Source: Bradyrhizobium monzae (GTDB taxonomy: Bacteria > Pseudomonadota > Alphaproteobacteria > Rhizobiales > Xanthobacteraceae). Taken from it: DNA of 64,000 bases. Positions 9,033-17,594 of this stretch are shown here, in pieces (the stretch's first letter is position 1; the number at the start of each line of letters is the position of its first letter). The translations under genes and the position numbers were made by a program. A model generated the notes under the pieces. It was not told the origin of the DNA, ran no database searches, and saw nothing but the letters and a program-made list of their open reading frames with translations. The DNA lies in contig NZ_JAIRDQ010000001.1 of assembly GCF_021458635.1 (NCBI RefSeq), forward strand, positions 186,001 to 250,000. The letters run 5' to 3'.

Positions 9033-9176
9033 CCCTCTCCCCTTGTGGGAGAGGGCAGCGAGGACGGTGCGGCAAACTCGTTTGGGTGAGGGGTTGCCCC
9101 CGCAGTGAAAGTCTCTCCGCGGAGCGAGACCCCTCATCCGGCGCTTCGCGCCACCTTCTCCCACAAGGGGAGAAGG
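9033..9176. repeat. Long inverted repeat between DUF35 and MaoC genes
   Basis: About 145 bp with complementary ends: CCTCTCCCCTTGTGGGAGAGG at the left and TTCTCCCACAAGGGGAGAAGG at the right. An internal pair is GGTGAGGGGTTGCC / GACCCCTCATCC. It is a common type of rhizobial intergenic palindrome and fills the 197-bp gap between two probably co-transcribed genes. I find no open reading frame in it. Confidence 0.7.
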
Positions 9177-9183
9177 GAAGAAT

Positions 9184-9573
9184 TTAGGCCGGCGTGAAGA
9201 ACGGCAGCGGGGCGCCGTCCGTCGGCTTGAACACCACCTTCACCTTCTGGCCGATCTTCAGCTTCTCCAGATCGCAGTCGACGAAATTGGTCTGCAGCGA
9301 CGGCCCTTCCTTCAGCGTGACGTAGCCGATCGCATAAGGACCGGTCGGCGACTTCCGCATCAGGCTCCAGGTGTAGATCGTGCCCTCGCCGGACGCCTCT
9401 TCCCACACCGTCTTGTCGGAATAGCAGAACGGACAGATCGAGCGCGGAAAGTAGTGCGCTTCGCCGCACGCCGTGCAGCGCTTGATCATGAACTTGCCCT
9501 GCTTGGCGGCGTCCCAGAATGCGGCGGTCTCGGGGTTCGTGACCGGGGCGGGATATTTTTTTGCTTCGCTCAT
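9184..9573 (-). CDS. DUF35 OB-fold zinc-ribbon protein, thiolase partner
   Basis: 129 aa from the ATG at 9573. An N-terminal rubredoxin-like zinc ribbon has Cys33-x2-Cys36 and Cys47-x2-Cys50, and an OB-fold follows (GTIYTWSLMRKSPTGPYAIGYV and onward). DUF35 proteins bind SCP2-type thiolases or retro-aldolases (for example ChsH2 with Ltp2 in actinobacterial sterol degradation, or archaeal HMG-CoA synthase complexes) and help position the acyl-CoA substrate. Its ATG overlaps the thiolase stop as TGATG, so translation is coupled. This supports formation of one complex. A GTG one codon upstream is also possible. Confidence 0.9.
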   Translation of the reverse strand: MSEAKKYPAPVTNPETAAFWDAAKQGKFMIKRCTACGEAHYFPRSICPFCYSDKTVWEEASGEGTIYTWSLMRKSPTGPYAIGYVTLKEGPSLQTNFVDCDLEKLKIGQKVKVVFKPTDGAPLPFFTPA

Positions 9574-10730
9574 CACACGCGCTCCAGAATGGCCGTCGAT
9601 GCGGCGTGGCGGACGCCGAGAAGGCCGCCGGTGCCGTGGGCGATGGCGAGATCGCAGTTCTTGACCTGCACCTTCGGATGCGCCTCGCCGCGCAGCTGCC
9701 TGACGGACTCGATGATCTTGGTCATGCCGCCGCGGTTGACCGGATGGTTGCTGCAGAGGCCGCCGCCATCGGTGTTGAACGGCAGCTTGCCGACACCCGA
9801 GATCAGATTGCCGTCGGCGACGAACTTGCCGCCCTCGCCCTTCTTGCAGAAGCCGAGGTCCTCGAGCTGCATCAGCACGGTGATGGTGAAGCTGTCGTAG
9901 ATCGAGGCGTATTTGATATCCTTCGGCGTGATGCCGGCTTCCTCGAACGCGCGCGGGCCGGACCAGATGCCGGCGGAGTAAGTGAGATCGAGATCCTTGC
10001 CGCCGCGCGGTCCCTTCATCGCCTCGCCGTGGCCAATCAACTTGACCAGTGGCTTCTTCAGGCTCCTGGCAATTTCAGGCGTCGTCACGATCAGCGCGCC
10101 GCCGCCGTCGGAGACGACGCAGCAATCCATGCGGTGCAGTGGATCGGAGATCATCGGCGAGTTCAAGACGTCCTCGACAGTGACGACATCCTTGAGCATC
10201 GCATGCGGATTGTATTGTGCATGATGCGAGGCCGCGACCTTGATCCAGGCGAGCTGCTCGCTGGTGGTGCCATAGTCGTGCATGTGGCGCATGGCACACA
10301 TGCCATAGGCATTGTGCGTGGTCGCACCGTAAGCGGACTCGAAATCGAGCTCCGCGCCGGCCGCACGCGGCGGCATCACGCCGGTGCGCGGCTTGCCCGC
10401 GAGCGTGATCAGTGCGATCGAGCACTTGCCCGCCGCGATCGCCTCGGCCGCATGGCCGAGATGGATGATGTAGGAACAGCCCCCGGTCTCGGTGGAATCG
10501 ACGTGCCGGAGCTTTTTGGTGTTCAAGCCGAGATAATCGACCATCGGCCAGGCACCGCCGGGCGCATCGCCCGCGCAGAAATAGCCGTCGACATCGTCCT
10601 TGCTGATCCCGGCATCCTCGATCGCGCCCTTCGCGACCTCGGCGTGAAGCTGGGTGGTGGATTTGTCCGGCGCATGCCGGGTCGGGTGCTCGTAGATCCC
10701 GGCAATGTAGGCCTTGCCCTTGATGGTCAA
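9573..10730 (-). CDS. SCP2-type thiolase / lipid-transfer-protein-like acyl-CoA thiolase
   Basis: 385 aa if translation starts at the TTG at 10730. This start has a GGAG element 9 nt upstream and gives (M)TIKGKAYIAGIYEHP, the normal N terminus for the family. The longer frame to 10910 runs through a palindromic repeat and is rejected. Features are GGCS with Cys85 at the usual nucleophile position, CCVVSDGGGALIV in the middle, and the C-terminal AIAHGTGG loop. Members do thiolysis of 3-ketoacyl-CoA or, with a DUF35 partner, retro-aldol cleavage. The overlapping DUF35 gene makes either activity possible. It is the first gene of the acyl-CoA module and is separated by about 350 bp from the oxidoreductase gene upstream. 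Confidence 0.9.
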   Translation of the reverse strand: MTIKGKAYIAGIYEHPTRHAPDKSTTQLHAEVAKGAIEDAGISKDDVDGYFCAGDAPGGAWPMVDYLGLNTKKLRHVDSTETGGCSYIIHLGHAAEAIAAGKCSIALITLAGKPRTGVMPPRAAGAELDFESAYGATTHNAYGMCAMRHMHDYGTTSEQLAWIKVAASHHAQYNPHAMLKDVVTVEDVLNSPMISDPLHRMDCCVVSDGGGALIVTTPEIARSLKKPLVKLIGHGEAMKGPRGGKDLDLTYSAGIWSGPRAFEEAGITPKDIKYASIYDSFTITVLMQLEDLGFCKKGEGGKFVADGNLISGVGKLPFNTDGGGLCSNHPVNRGGMTKIIESVRQLRGEAHPKVQVKNCDLAIAHGTGGLLGVRHAASTAILERV

Positions 10731-11086
10731 AACAGAGGTCTCCGCTCGCGTTTCTTCTTGCTCAGTTTTTCTGGACCGCGGTGGGCTGATTGGCAAGCGC
10801 GGAAATATTCCGTCGGGCGAGAGGGCAGCGGGTGAGCGCAAGTGGAGACGATGCTCTCGTGTCCCGAGCGCGCGGCAACGCTTCAGCGTTGCTGCGCAGC
10901 GTCGGGGCACGAGAGACTAAGCAGAATCCTAAAGGTGTTTTGCCCGACGGCGCAAGCGACTTTTCGCTTTATCGGAAGAACCCATTTTTTTCGAAAACAA
11001 CCCCATGCACAGTAGAACGCTGATTGATTTCAAACGGGAAATCGCAGGGCGGGCCGCTTTGCGCCTTGCCCACCCCACGAGACCTT
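10731..11086. other. Intergenic region, 356 bp, with a palindromic repeat
   Basis: It separates the indolepyruvate oxidoreductase stop from the thiolase TTG start. A dyad at 10854-10915 has outer arms CTCTCGTGTCCCGA / TCGGGGCACGAGAG (one mismatch) around an inner CAACGC/GCGTTG hairpin, a known kind of rhizobial repeat. The rest contains A/T-rich stretches near 10980-11000 that could hold the promoter of the thiolase operon on the minus strand. I see no convincing gene here. Confidence 0.6.
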
Positions 11087-14000
11087 CTACTCGGCTGCGA
11101 TCTGCCTTGGCGCGGGCGGCGGGTTCGCCAGATCGGCGGCGAGCTGGGCGTAGCGGGCCTTGGCGTCCGCCACGGCCTTCTCCTTGACCGGGCCGTAGCC
11201 GCGGATGCGGTCGGGCAGCGACAGCAGTTCGACCGACGTGTCGATCGTGACCGGCGACAGCAGGCCGAGCACGGTGGCAACGTCCTTTTCGTAGCCGACG
11301 ATCAAATCGCGCTCGAGCTTGCGGTCGGCGCTGCGGCCGAAAATGTCGAGCGGTGTGCCGCGCAGGAATTTGAACTTTGCCAGCACGCCGAACGCTTTCA
11401 GCATCCACGGACCAAAGGCACGCTTCTTCGGGCGGCCGAGCGCATCGACGCCGGACGCCAAAATCGGCGGAGCGAGGTTGAAGCTGAACTTGAAGTCGCC
11501 CTCGAACTGGTCGCGGAGCTGTTTTGCGAAGGCGCCATCGGTGAAGAGCCGCGCAACCTCGTACTCGTCCTTGTAGGCGAGCAGCTTTGCGTAGTTGATC
11601 GCGACGGTGCGCGGCAGCGCATCGCCGTAGCCGCCCTTCGCGGCGGCATCGCGGACCTGGTCGACCAGCTTGCGATAACGCTTGGCCAGGCGGCCGTTCT
11701 GGTAGGCGGTGAGATGCTTGCTACGGTGCTCGATGACCTCGTCGAGCGTCATGGCATCCAGCGTCTTGGGTGCGGCGACCTCGTCCGTCCCCTTCAGCAT
11801 ATCAGCGAGCCGTGCAGGGTCCGCGACCGCAAGGCGGCCGAGGCGGAAGGCCTCCTTGTTCATCTTGATCGCCACGCCGTTGACCTCGATCGCCTGCTCG
11901 ATCGACTCCGCCGACAGCGGGAACAGCCCCTTCTGATAGGCATAGCCCATCATCATCATGTTGGTGGCGATACTGTCGCCCAACAGCTGCTCGGCCGGCT
12001 TGGTGAAATCGAAGAACACGGAGTCCTTGTGCAAGGCCGTTTCCAGCAACCCATTCAGCTTGCGGGTCTGGAAGTTGAAGTCGCGGTTCAGGACGAAGTC
12101 GGCGGTCGGAATGACGTGGCTGTTGATGATGCCGTGGGTGCGATTGGAGTCGCAGAGCGAGATCGTGTCCTTGGCGACGGCGACCACCTCGTCGGCGGCA
12201 AGCACGACGTCGGCCGTGCCGGTGACGATGCGCGAGCACGTGACTTCCGCCGGGTGATCCGACAGGCGCACGTGACTGAGCACCGCCCCGCCCTTCTGCG
12301 CCAGACCGGACATGTCGAGGATCATCGAGGCCTTGCCTTCGATATGCGCGGCCATGCCGAGCAGCGCGCCGATGGTGAGGACGCCGGTGCCGCCAACGCC
12401 GCCGACCGCGATGTTGTAGGGCTTGTCCAGCGCCGGACGCGACGCCGGCTCCGGCAGCGCGCCGATGTCGGCCAGCTCCGCCGGCGCACGATGGCGCGGC
12501 GCGCCACCGTCGATGGTGACGAAGGACGGGCAAAAACCCTTGAGGCAGGAATAGTCCTTGTTGCAGGACGACTGGTTGATGGCGCGCTTGCGGCCGAACT
12601 CGGTCTCCAGCGGCTCAACCGAGATGCAGTTCGACTGCACCGAGCAATCACCGCAGCCTTCGCAGACGGCCGGATTGATCATGACGCGGCGCGCCGGATC
12701 CTCCATCAAGCCGCGCTTGCGGCGGCGGCGCTTTTCGGCGGCGCAGGTCTGCACGAACACGATCGCCGAGGTGCCCTTGTACTCGCGGCACATCTTCATG
12801 ACGTTGTCGAGTTCGTCGCGGTGATACTTCTTGACGCCGGGCGCGATGGTGTCGGCCGGATAGGTGTCGGGTGCCTCCGAGACCAGATAGATTTCGCGAA
12901 TGCCTTCGGCGTGGAGCTGGAAAGTGATCTGCTGCGGCGAGAGATCGCCGTCGTGACGCTGGCCGCCGGTCATGGCGACGGCGTCGTTGTAGAGGATCTT
13001 GTAGGTGATGTTGGTCTTGGAGGCGACCGCCTGCCGGATCGCGAGAAGGCCCGAATGGAAATAGGTGCCGTCGCCGAGATTGGCGAAAATATGGTTCTCG
13101 TTGGTGAAGGGCGCGATGCCGACCCACGGCACGCCCTCGCCGCCCATATGGGTAAAGGTCTCGGTCGAGCGGTCCATCCACAGCGCCATGAAGTGGCAGC
13201 CGATGCCGGCCAGCGCCCGGCTGCCCTCGGGGACCTTTGTCGATGTGTTGTGGGGGCAGCCGGAGCAGAAGTAGGGAGTGCGGGAGACCGGCGCTGTGGC
13301 CTGCATCTGGGTGGCCTGGCGGCCGTTGAACCAGTCGGCCTTGGCGCGGAGCATCTCCGCGATTTCGGGGTTGAGATTAAGTCGAAGGAGGCGCTCGGTC
13401 AGCGAGGTCGCAAGCGAGGCGACGCTGAGCTCCGCGGAGAAGGTCAGGAAGCGCTTGTCGTGCTCGTCCATCTTGCCGACGATGCGCGGGCGGACGTCGT
13501 CGCGCCAGTTGAACAGCTCCTGCTTGACCTGGTTCTCGACGATCTCGCGGCGTTCCTCGACGATGAATATCTCTTCGAGACCGACTGCGAACTGCCGCAC
13601 GCCTTCCGGCTCCAGCGGCCAAGGCATGCCGATCTTGTAGAGGCGCAGGCCGATCTTGGCGGCGACCTGCTCGGTAATGCCGAGCTCGCGCAGCGCCTGC
13701 CGGACATCCTCGTAGCTCTTGCCGGAGGCCATGATGCCGAAGCGGGCGTTCGGCGAATCCATGGTGACGCGGTTGACCCTGTTGGCGCGCGCAAAGGCGA
13801 TCGCGGCAAAGCCCTTGTAGTCCTGCAGGCGCCGGTCCTGCTCGAAGCGGTCATCGGGCCAGCGCAGGTTGAGGCCGCCGGGCGGCAGCTCGAAATCCGG
13901 AGGGATGATGAAAGGCTTCATTTCGTCGGTGAGATCGATCTCGGCGGTGGTCTCCACCGTCTCCGTGATCACCTTCATGCCGACCCAGCAGCCGGAATAG

Positions 14001-14578
14001 CGCGACATCGCGATGCCGAGCAGGCCCATCTCGATCATCTCGTGGATGCTCGAGGGATAGAGATACGGCATCAAGGCCGAGATGAAAGCGTGGTCGGACT
14101 GATGCGGGACGGTCGAGGACTTTGCGCCATGGTCGTCGCCGGCGAGGCACAGCACGCCTCCGTTCTTGGCGGAGCCGGCGGCATTGCCGTGGCGGAAGAC
14201 GTCGCCGCAGCGGTCGACGCCGGGGCCCTTGCCGTACCAGATGCCGACCACGCCGTCGTATTTTGCGCCGGGCGAGAGGTTGAGCTGCTGAGAGCCCCAC
14301 ACGGCCGTCGCCGCCAGATCCTCGTTCACGCCGGGCTGGAACTTGATGTTGTACTGCTCGAGATGTCTTCGCGCGGCAAAAAGCTGCTGATCGTAGCCAC
14401 CAAGCGGCGAGCCGCGATAGCCGGAGATGAAGCCCGCGGTGTTCAACCCCGCGGCGCGGTCGCGGCGAATCTGGGCCATGGGCAGGCGGACCAGCGCCTG
14501 GATGCCCGTCGTGAAGATATGGCCGGTGTCCTGGGTGTATTTTTGATCGAGACTGATCGGACCCTGGTTGATGCCCAT
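11087..14578 (-). CDS. Indolepyruvate:ferredoxin oxidoreductase family protein, single-chain
   Basis: 1163 aa, a fusion of the alpha (IorA) and gamma (IorB) parts. Around residue 440 is CSGCPHNTS, and near 500 is GDGTYFHSG followed by NDAVAMTGGQ, the thiamine-diphosphate/Mg site. Near 638 is an iron-sulfur motif CEGCGDCSVQSNC. Near 720 is AVGGVGGTGVLTIGALLG, the start of the gamma domain. These enzymes oxidatively decarboxylate aryl-pyruvates to aryl-acetyl-CoA and reduce ferredoxin. Single-chain forms of this size are typical of aerobic alpha- and betaproteobacteria. It may feed acyl-CoA to the enzymes downstream (inference). The start at MGINQGPISLDQKY is well placed. Confidence 0.93.
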   Translation of the reverse strand: MGINQGPISLDQKYTQDTGHIFTTGIQALVRLPMAQIRRDRAAGLNTAGFISGYRGSPLGGYDQQLFAARRHLEQYNIKFQPGVNEDLAATAVWGSQQLNLSPGAKYDGVVGIWYGKGPGVDRCGDVFRHGNAAGSAKNGGVLCLAGDDHGAKSSTVPHQSDHAFISALMPYLYPSSIHEMIEMGLLGIAMSRYSGCWVGMKVITETVETTAEIDLTDEMKPFIIPPDFELPPGGLNLRWPDDRFEQDRRLQDYKGFAAIAFARANRVNRVTMDSPNARFGIMASGKSYEDVRQALRELGITEQVAAKIGLRLYKIGMPWPLEPEGVRQFAVGLEEIFIVEERREIVENQVKQELFNWRDDVRPRIVGKMDEHDKRFLTFSAELSVASLATSLTERLLRLNLNPEIAEMLRAKADWFNGRQATQMQATAPVSRTPYFCSGCPHNTSTKVPEGSRALAGIGCHFMALWMDRSTETFTHMGGEGVPWVGIAPFTNENHIFANLGDGTYFHSGLLAIRQAVASKTNITYKILYNDAVAMTGGQRHDGDLSPQQITFQLHAEGIREIYLVSEAPDTYPADTIAPGVKKYHRDELDNVMKMCREYKGTSAIVFVQTCAAEKRRRRKRGLMEDPARRVMINPAVCEGCGDCSVQSNCISVEPLETEFGRKRAINQSSCNKDYSCLKGFCPSFVTIDGGAPRHRAPAELADIGALPEPASRPALDKPYNIAVGGVGGTGVLTIGALLGMAAHIEGKASMILDMSGLAQKGGAVLSHVRLSDHPAEVTCSRIVTGTADVVLAADEVVAVAKDTISLCDSNRTHGIINSHVIPTADFVLNRDFNFQTRKLNGLLETALHKDSVFFDFTKPAEQLLGDSIATNMMMMGYAYQKGLFPLSAESIEQAIEVNGVAIKMNKEAFRLGRLAVADPARLADMLKGTDEVAAPKTLDAMTLDEVIEHRSKHLTAYQNGRLAKRYRKLVDQVRDAAAKGGYGDALPRTVAINYAKLLAYKDEYEVARLFTDGAFAKQLRDQFEGDFKFSFNLAPPILASGVDALGRPKKRAFGPWMLKAFGVLAKFKFLRGTPLDIFGRSADRKLERDLIVGYEKDVATVLGLLSPVTIDTSVELLSLPDRIRGYGPVKEKAVADAKARYAQLAADLANPPPAPRQIAAE

Positions 14579-14860
14579 GTTGTCCTCTTTGCCGCCCTGT
14601 TCAGGTCTTGCCCATTAAGCCGTTGCCTGCCCGTTGTTTTTAGCTAGGGCGCGCCGACCACCTGCGCCACTCTATGTCGGATATTTAACGCAGCGCACCA
14701 CAAATCTGGCCCTTCCGCGGCGGCAGGAAAAAAACGCAATTTCGTGGCCGGAAAGGCATGGGCGATGTTCAATTTGTGTCACCATAACCCGGCATCGCGA
14801 AACGACGTGACGTTCGTATGATGCGAATGGGCTGATGAGTCGCAGCAAGAAGGGTCGACG

Positions 14861-16084
14861 ATGCGGAGGATTCTGGCTGGCCAGGCTCTGGTAGGTTTGG
14901 TCTTGTGCAGTGCGGTTGCGGGCGCAGCCGTCGCCGCCGAGCCGTCGCCCGAGCTGATTGCCTACGGCAAGACGCTGGTCGAGGCCGGCGACTGCGCCGG
15001 CTGCCACACCGCGGATCCCGCCAAGCCGTTCGCCGGCGGCAAGCGCATCGACACGCCGTTCGGCGCGATCTATGCGCCGAACCTGACGCCGGACCGCGAC
15101 ACCGGGATCGGCGCCTGGACCGACGACAATTTCACCCGCGCCGTGCGCACCGGTACCGCACCGGACGGCTCGCTCTATTACCCGGCGTTCCCCTACCCCT
15201 ACTTCACCCGGATGACCAAGGACGACACGCTGGCGATCCGCGCCTATCTCGGCACGCTCGCGCCGGTCGTCAGCCGCAACAAGCCGCCGGAGCTGCGCTG
15301 GCCATTTGGCTATCGCGGCTTGATGCGAGCCTGGAACTTGCTGTTCTTCACACCCGGCCTGTTCGAGCCGGACCAGAGCAAGAGCGCGGTGTGGAACAGG
15401 GGCGGCTATCTCGTCACCGGGCTCGGCCATTGCGGCGCCTGCCACACGCCGAAGAACTATTTTGGCGCGGACAAGGCCGCGCAGGCGCTATCCGGCAGCG
15501 AGCTCGGCGGCTGGTACGCGCCGCGCCTCGATGGCGCCGCCCGCGCCGGTCTGCAGTCATGGAGCGCGGACGACATCGCCGAATATCTGCAGAGCGGCCG
15601 CAACGCCAAAAGCCATGCCGACGGGCCGATGGCAGAGGTCATCGTCAATTCGACCTCGAGGATGAGCGATGCCGATGTGCGTGCGATCGCAGTGTACCTG
15701 AAGAGCCTGCCGCCGGTGCGCCGCGAGACCATCGTGCCGCCGCTCGATGAGACCGAGATGAAAGCCGGCCAGGCGGTCTACGCAAAATTCTGCATCGCCT
15801 GCCATGAAGCCGACGGCTCGGGCGCACCGCGCATCTACCCGCCGCTGCCAGGGAATGCCCTGCTGCAGTCGATCAACCCGTCCTCGACCTTGCGCATCAT
15901 CCTCGACGGTGCGCACACCGTGACGACGCCGCGGGCGCCGAACACCGGTGAGATGCCGGGCTATGCCAAGCAATTGTCGAATGCCGAGATCGCGGCGGTG
16001 ACGAACTACATCCGCAACTCCTGGGGCAATGCCGGCCCGCTGGTGACGCCGGCCCAGGTGGCGAAAGCGCGCGGGCAAGATTAA
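14861..16084 (+). CDS. Triheme c-type cytochrome (alcohol/gluconate dehydrogenase cytochrome-subunit type)
   Basis: 407 aa. A signal peptide at about 1-26 (ILAGQALVGLVLCSAVAGAAVAA) sends it to the periplasm. Three CxxCH heme sites are visible: CAGCH at 45-49, CGACH near 191 and CIACH near 311, the layout of membrane-associated triheme subunits of alcohol, aldehyde or gluconate dehydrogenases. These pass electrons from a periplasmic dehydrogenase to ubiquinone or oxidase. No dehydrogenase gene is adjacent, so the electron donor is unknown. It is divergent from the indolepyruvate oxidoreductase across 282 bp. A REP-like element follows the stop. Confidence 0.9.
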   Translation: MRRILAGQALVGLVLCSAVAGAAVAAEPSPELIAYGKTLVEAGDCAGCHTADPAKPFAGGKRIDTPFGAIYAPNLTPDRDTGIGAWTDDNFTRAVRTGTAPDGSLYYPAFPYPYFTRMTKDDTLAIRAYLGTLAPVVSRNKPPELRWPFGYRGLMRAWNLLFFTPGLFEPDQSKSAVWNRGGYLVTGLGHCGACHTPKNYFGADKAAQALSGSELGGWYAPRLDGAARAGLQSWSADDIAEYLQSGRNAKSHADGPMAEVIVNSTSRMSDADVRAIAVYLKSLPPVRRETIVPPLDETEMKAGQAVYAKFCIACHEADGSGAPRIYPPLPGNALLQSINPSSTLRIILDGAHTVTTPRAPNTGEMPGYAKQLSNAEIAAVTNYIRNSWGNAGPLVTPAQVAKARGQD

Positions 16085-16103
16085 TCCCCGACTCCCTAGA
16101 GGT

Positions 16104-16217
16104 CGTCATGCCCGGGCAGAAGCGCGAAGCGCGTCTTCGCGCTAGATGTCCCGGGCATCCACGTTCTTCGTGCCGTGAGCAAGACGTGGATGGCCGGGTC
16201 AAGCCCGGCCATGACGG
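16104..16217. repeat. REP-like palindromic element
   Basis: About 114 bp between two convergent genes. It has an outer dyad CGTCATGCCCGGGC / GCCCGGCCATGACG and inner complementary blocks GGCATCCACG / CGTGGATGGCC and GCGCGAAGCGCG. It is a common rhizobial form and may act as a bidirectional transcription barrier. No T-run is present. Confidence 0.7.
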
Positions 16218-16248
16218 CGTGGAAGCTGGAGAGACGAAGAAAGTGCGA

Positions 16249-16890
16249 CTACTTCTCCTCGTCGCCCGTAAACACGAATTTCGGCATCTCCCATTTGTAG
16301 CGCACCGCCAGCAGGCGGAGGCTGATCCCGAGGATGAAGGTCAAGATCGTCCAGAGCTCGGCGTTGAGGTTGAGCCCGAACGCCGTGGCGTAGAACAACC
16401 CCGTCACCACCGAGACGGTGGCATAGAGTTCAGAGCGAAACAGCAGCGGCACGTCGTTGCAAAGCACGTCGCGCAACACGCCGCCGGCGCAGCCCGTCAC
16501 CATGCCTGAGACGATGACGATCGGTAGCGAGGCGTCTATCTGCCAGGCGACATCGCAGCCGGTCATGGTGAAAACGACGAGGCCGATGGCATCGAGCACG
16601 ATGAAGGCGAGCTTGAGCCGGTGCACGAGCCGCGCGAACAGAATTGTGAGGAAGGCCGCGCCACCGGCGAGCGCGAGATAGATCGGGTTTTGCACCCAGA
16701 CCAGCGGATAATGCCCGAGGAACAGATCGCGCAGCGTACCGCCGCCGAGCGCGGTGATGCAGCCGAGGAAGCAAACCCCTAACCAATCCATGCTGCGGCG
16801 GCCAGCGGCGAGCGCGGCCGTCATGCCCTGCGCGGCCACCGCGACCAAGGAGAGGAAATGCAGCACGCTATCGCTGGGCAGGCTCCACAT
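16249..16890 (-). CDS. Trimeric intracellular cation (TRIC)-like channel, UPF0126 family
   Basis: 213 aa from the ATG at 16890 (MWSLPSD), which has a GGGG element 8 nt upstream. An earlier in-frame Met at 16989 would add 33 residues unlike the family. The protein has about seven hydrophobic helices in two repeated halves. Each half carries the glycine-rich signature: ALGGGTLRDLFLG in the first and GCAGGVLRDVLCND in the second. Prokaryotic TRIC channels are inner-membrane cation (K+) channels and this signature lies in their pore region. The physiological role is unknown. No operon partner is evident. Confidence 0.88.
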   Translation of the reverse strand: MWSLPSDSVLHFLSLVAVAAQGMTAALAAGRRSMDWLGVCFLGCITALGGGTLRDLFLGHYPLVWVQNPIYLALAGGAAFLTILFARLVHRLKLAFIVLDAIGLVVFTMTGCDVAWQIDASLPIVIVSGMVTGCAGGVLRDVLCNDVPLLFRSELYATVSVVTGLFYATAFGLNLNAELWTILTFILGISLRLLAVRYKWEMPKFVFTGDEEK

Positions 16891-17056
16891 CGCCTTGTTC
16901 CCCTTTCCCACGATGGAACTTACGCGAAATAGTTCCTTCATGAACAGGTTCCCGATTCCTTGCGCGAGAGCAACATGCGACGAAAGCATAACGCGCGCGG
17001 AACAGAATCTCGCATCTACGGGTTGTCAGGGTGCAATCAACGAGGAGACCCAATCG

Positions 17057-17473
17057 ATGGCTGACGACCGTTTTCCCAACGATCCGTATCGCCCGAACCT
17101 CGCCGACGACGAGTACCTTCGCGCGGCGCGCAGGGATGCCGACCTTCAGGCCGATCCCGAACTGGGTGAAGGCCCCGCCTCCAGCGGCAAGGTCGCGCTG
17201 TTCGCCGTGGCCGTCGCCCTGGTGCTGGGCGCCGTGTTCTACGGCTTGAACAACTCCAATACGGGCAACCAGGCGAGCAACACGCCTGCCACGCAGACCG
17301 CGCAGCAGACGGCTCCGGCCAACCCGGCCGCGCCTCCCGGCATGCGTGACGTGACGCCGCGCAACAACGCCGCGCCGGGCGTGACCACGGGTGCTGCGCC
17401 CAGCAAGCCGGCGGCTCCCGATATGCCTGCTGCGAAGCCAGATCCGACTCCGCCGTCTGATGGCGCGAAGTAA
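17057..17473 (+). CDS. Hypothetical membrane-anchored protein with Pro/Ala-rich tail
   Basis: 138 aa from the ATG at 17057, with GAGGAG about 8 nt upstream. The longer upstream frame overlaps the divergent channel gene and is rejected. A polar N terminus (MADDRFPNDPYRPNLADDEY) is followed by one transmembrane helix (about residues 55-72, VALFAVAVALVLGAVFYGL). A low-complexity Ala/Pro/Thr/Gln-rich segment of about 65 residues, probably periplasmic, completes it. No enzymatic domain is visible. A strong terminator follows 17 bp after the stop, so this looks like a single-gene transcription unit. Confidence 0.7.
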   Translation: MADDRFPNDPYRPNLADDEYLRAARRDADLQADPELGEGPASSGKVALFAVAVALVLGAVFYGLNNSNTGNQASNTPATQTAQQTAPANPAAPPGMRDVTPRNNAAPGVTTGAAPSKPAAPDMPAAKPDPTPPSDGAK

Positions 17474-17490
17474 CGATTTACAACAATGTG

Positions 17491-17538
17491 CAACAGCGGC
17501 GGGATCGAAAGGTCCCGCCGCTGTTGTTTGTCTTTTAT
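17491..17538 (+). terminator. Rho-independent terminator
   Basis: CAACAGCGGCGGGA, 8-nt loop, TCCCGCCGCTGTTG forms a perfect 14-bp stem directly followed by TTTGTCTTTT. It ends the transcript of the 138-aa protein gene and could also protect it from convergent transcription. Confidence 0.93.
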
Positions 17539-17543
17539 TGTTT

Positions 17544-17594
17544 GAGCATGAACTTGTCGGAGAACCGCTGCACACTTCTCCGGAGCATGCTCTA
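17544..17594. repeat. CATG-type palindromic repeat abutting a stop codon
   Basis: On the minus strand it reads TAG-AGCATGCTCCGGAGAAG, then ...GCGGTTCTCCGACAAGTTCATGCTC. The terminal arms GAGCATG / CATGCTC are complementary. The TAG at the repeat edge is the stop codon of the lyase gene. The same family occurs at 43733-43802 and 51556-51606. Confidence 0.75.

Noticed and set aside
10731..10910. N-terminal extension of the thiolase to an ATG at 10910
   Set aside because: It is translated from a palindromic repeat and is not like thiolases; the TTG at 10730 has a better ribosome site.
11024..14647. A 1207-aa plus-strand open frame
   Set aside because: It is antisense to the indolepyruvate oxidoreductase and has a composition typical of GC-rich shadows (Arg/Ala/Asp/His-rich, no domain).
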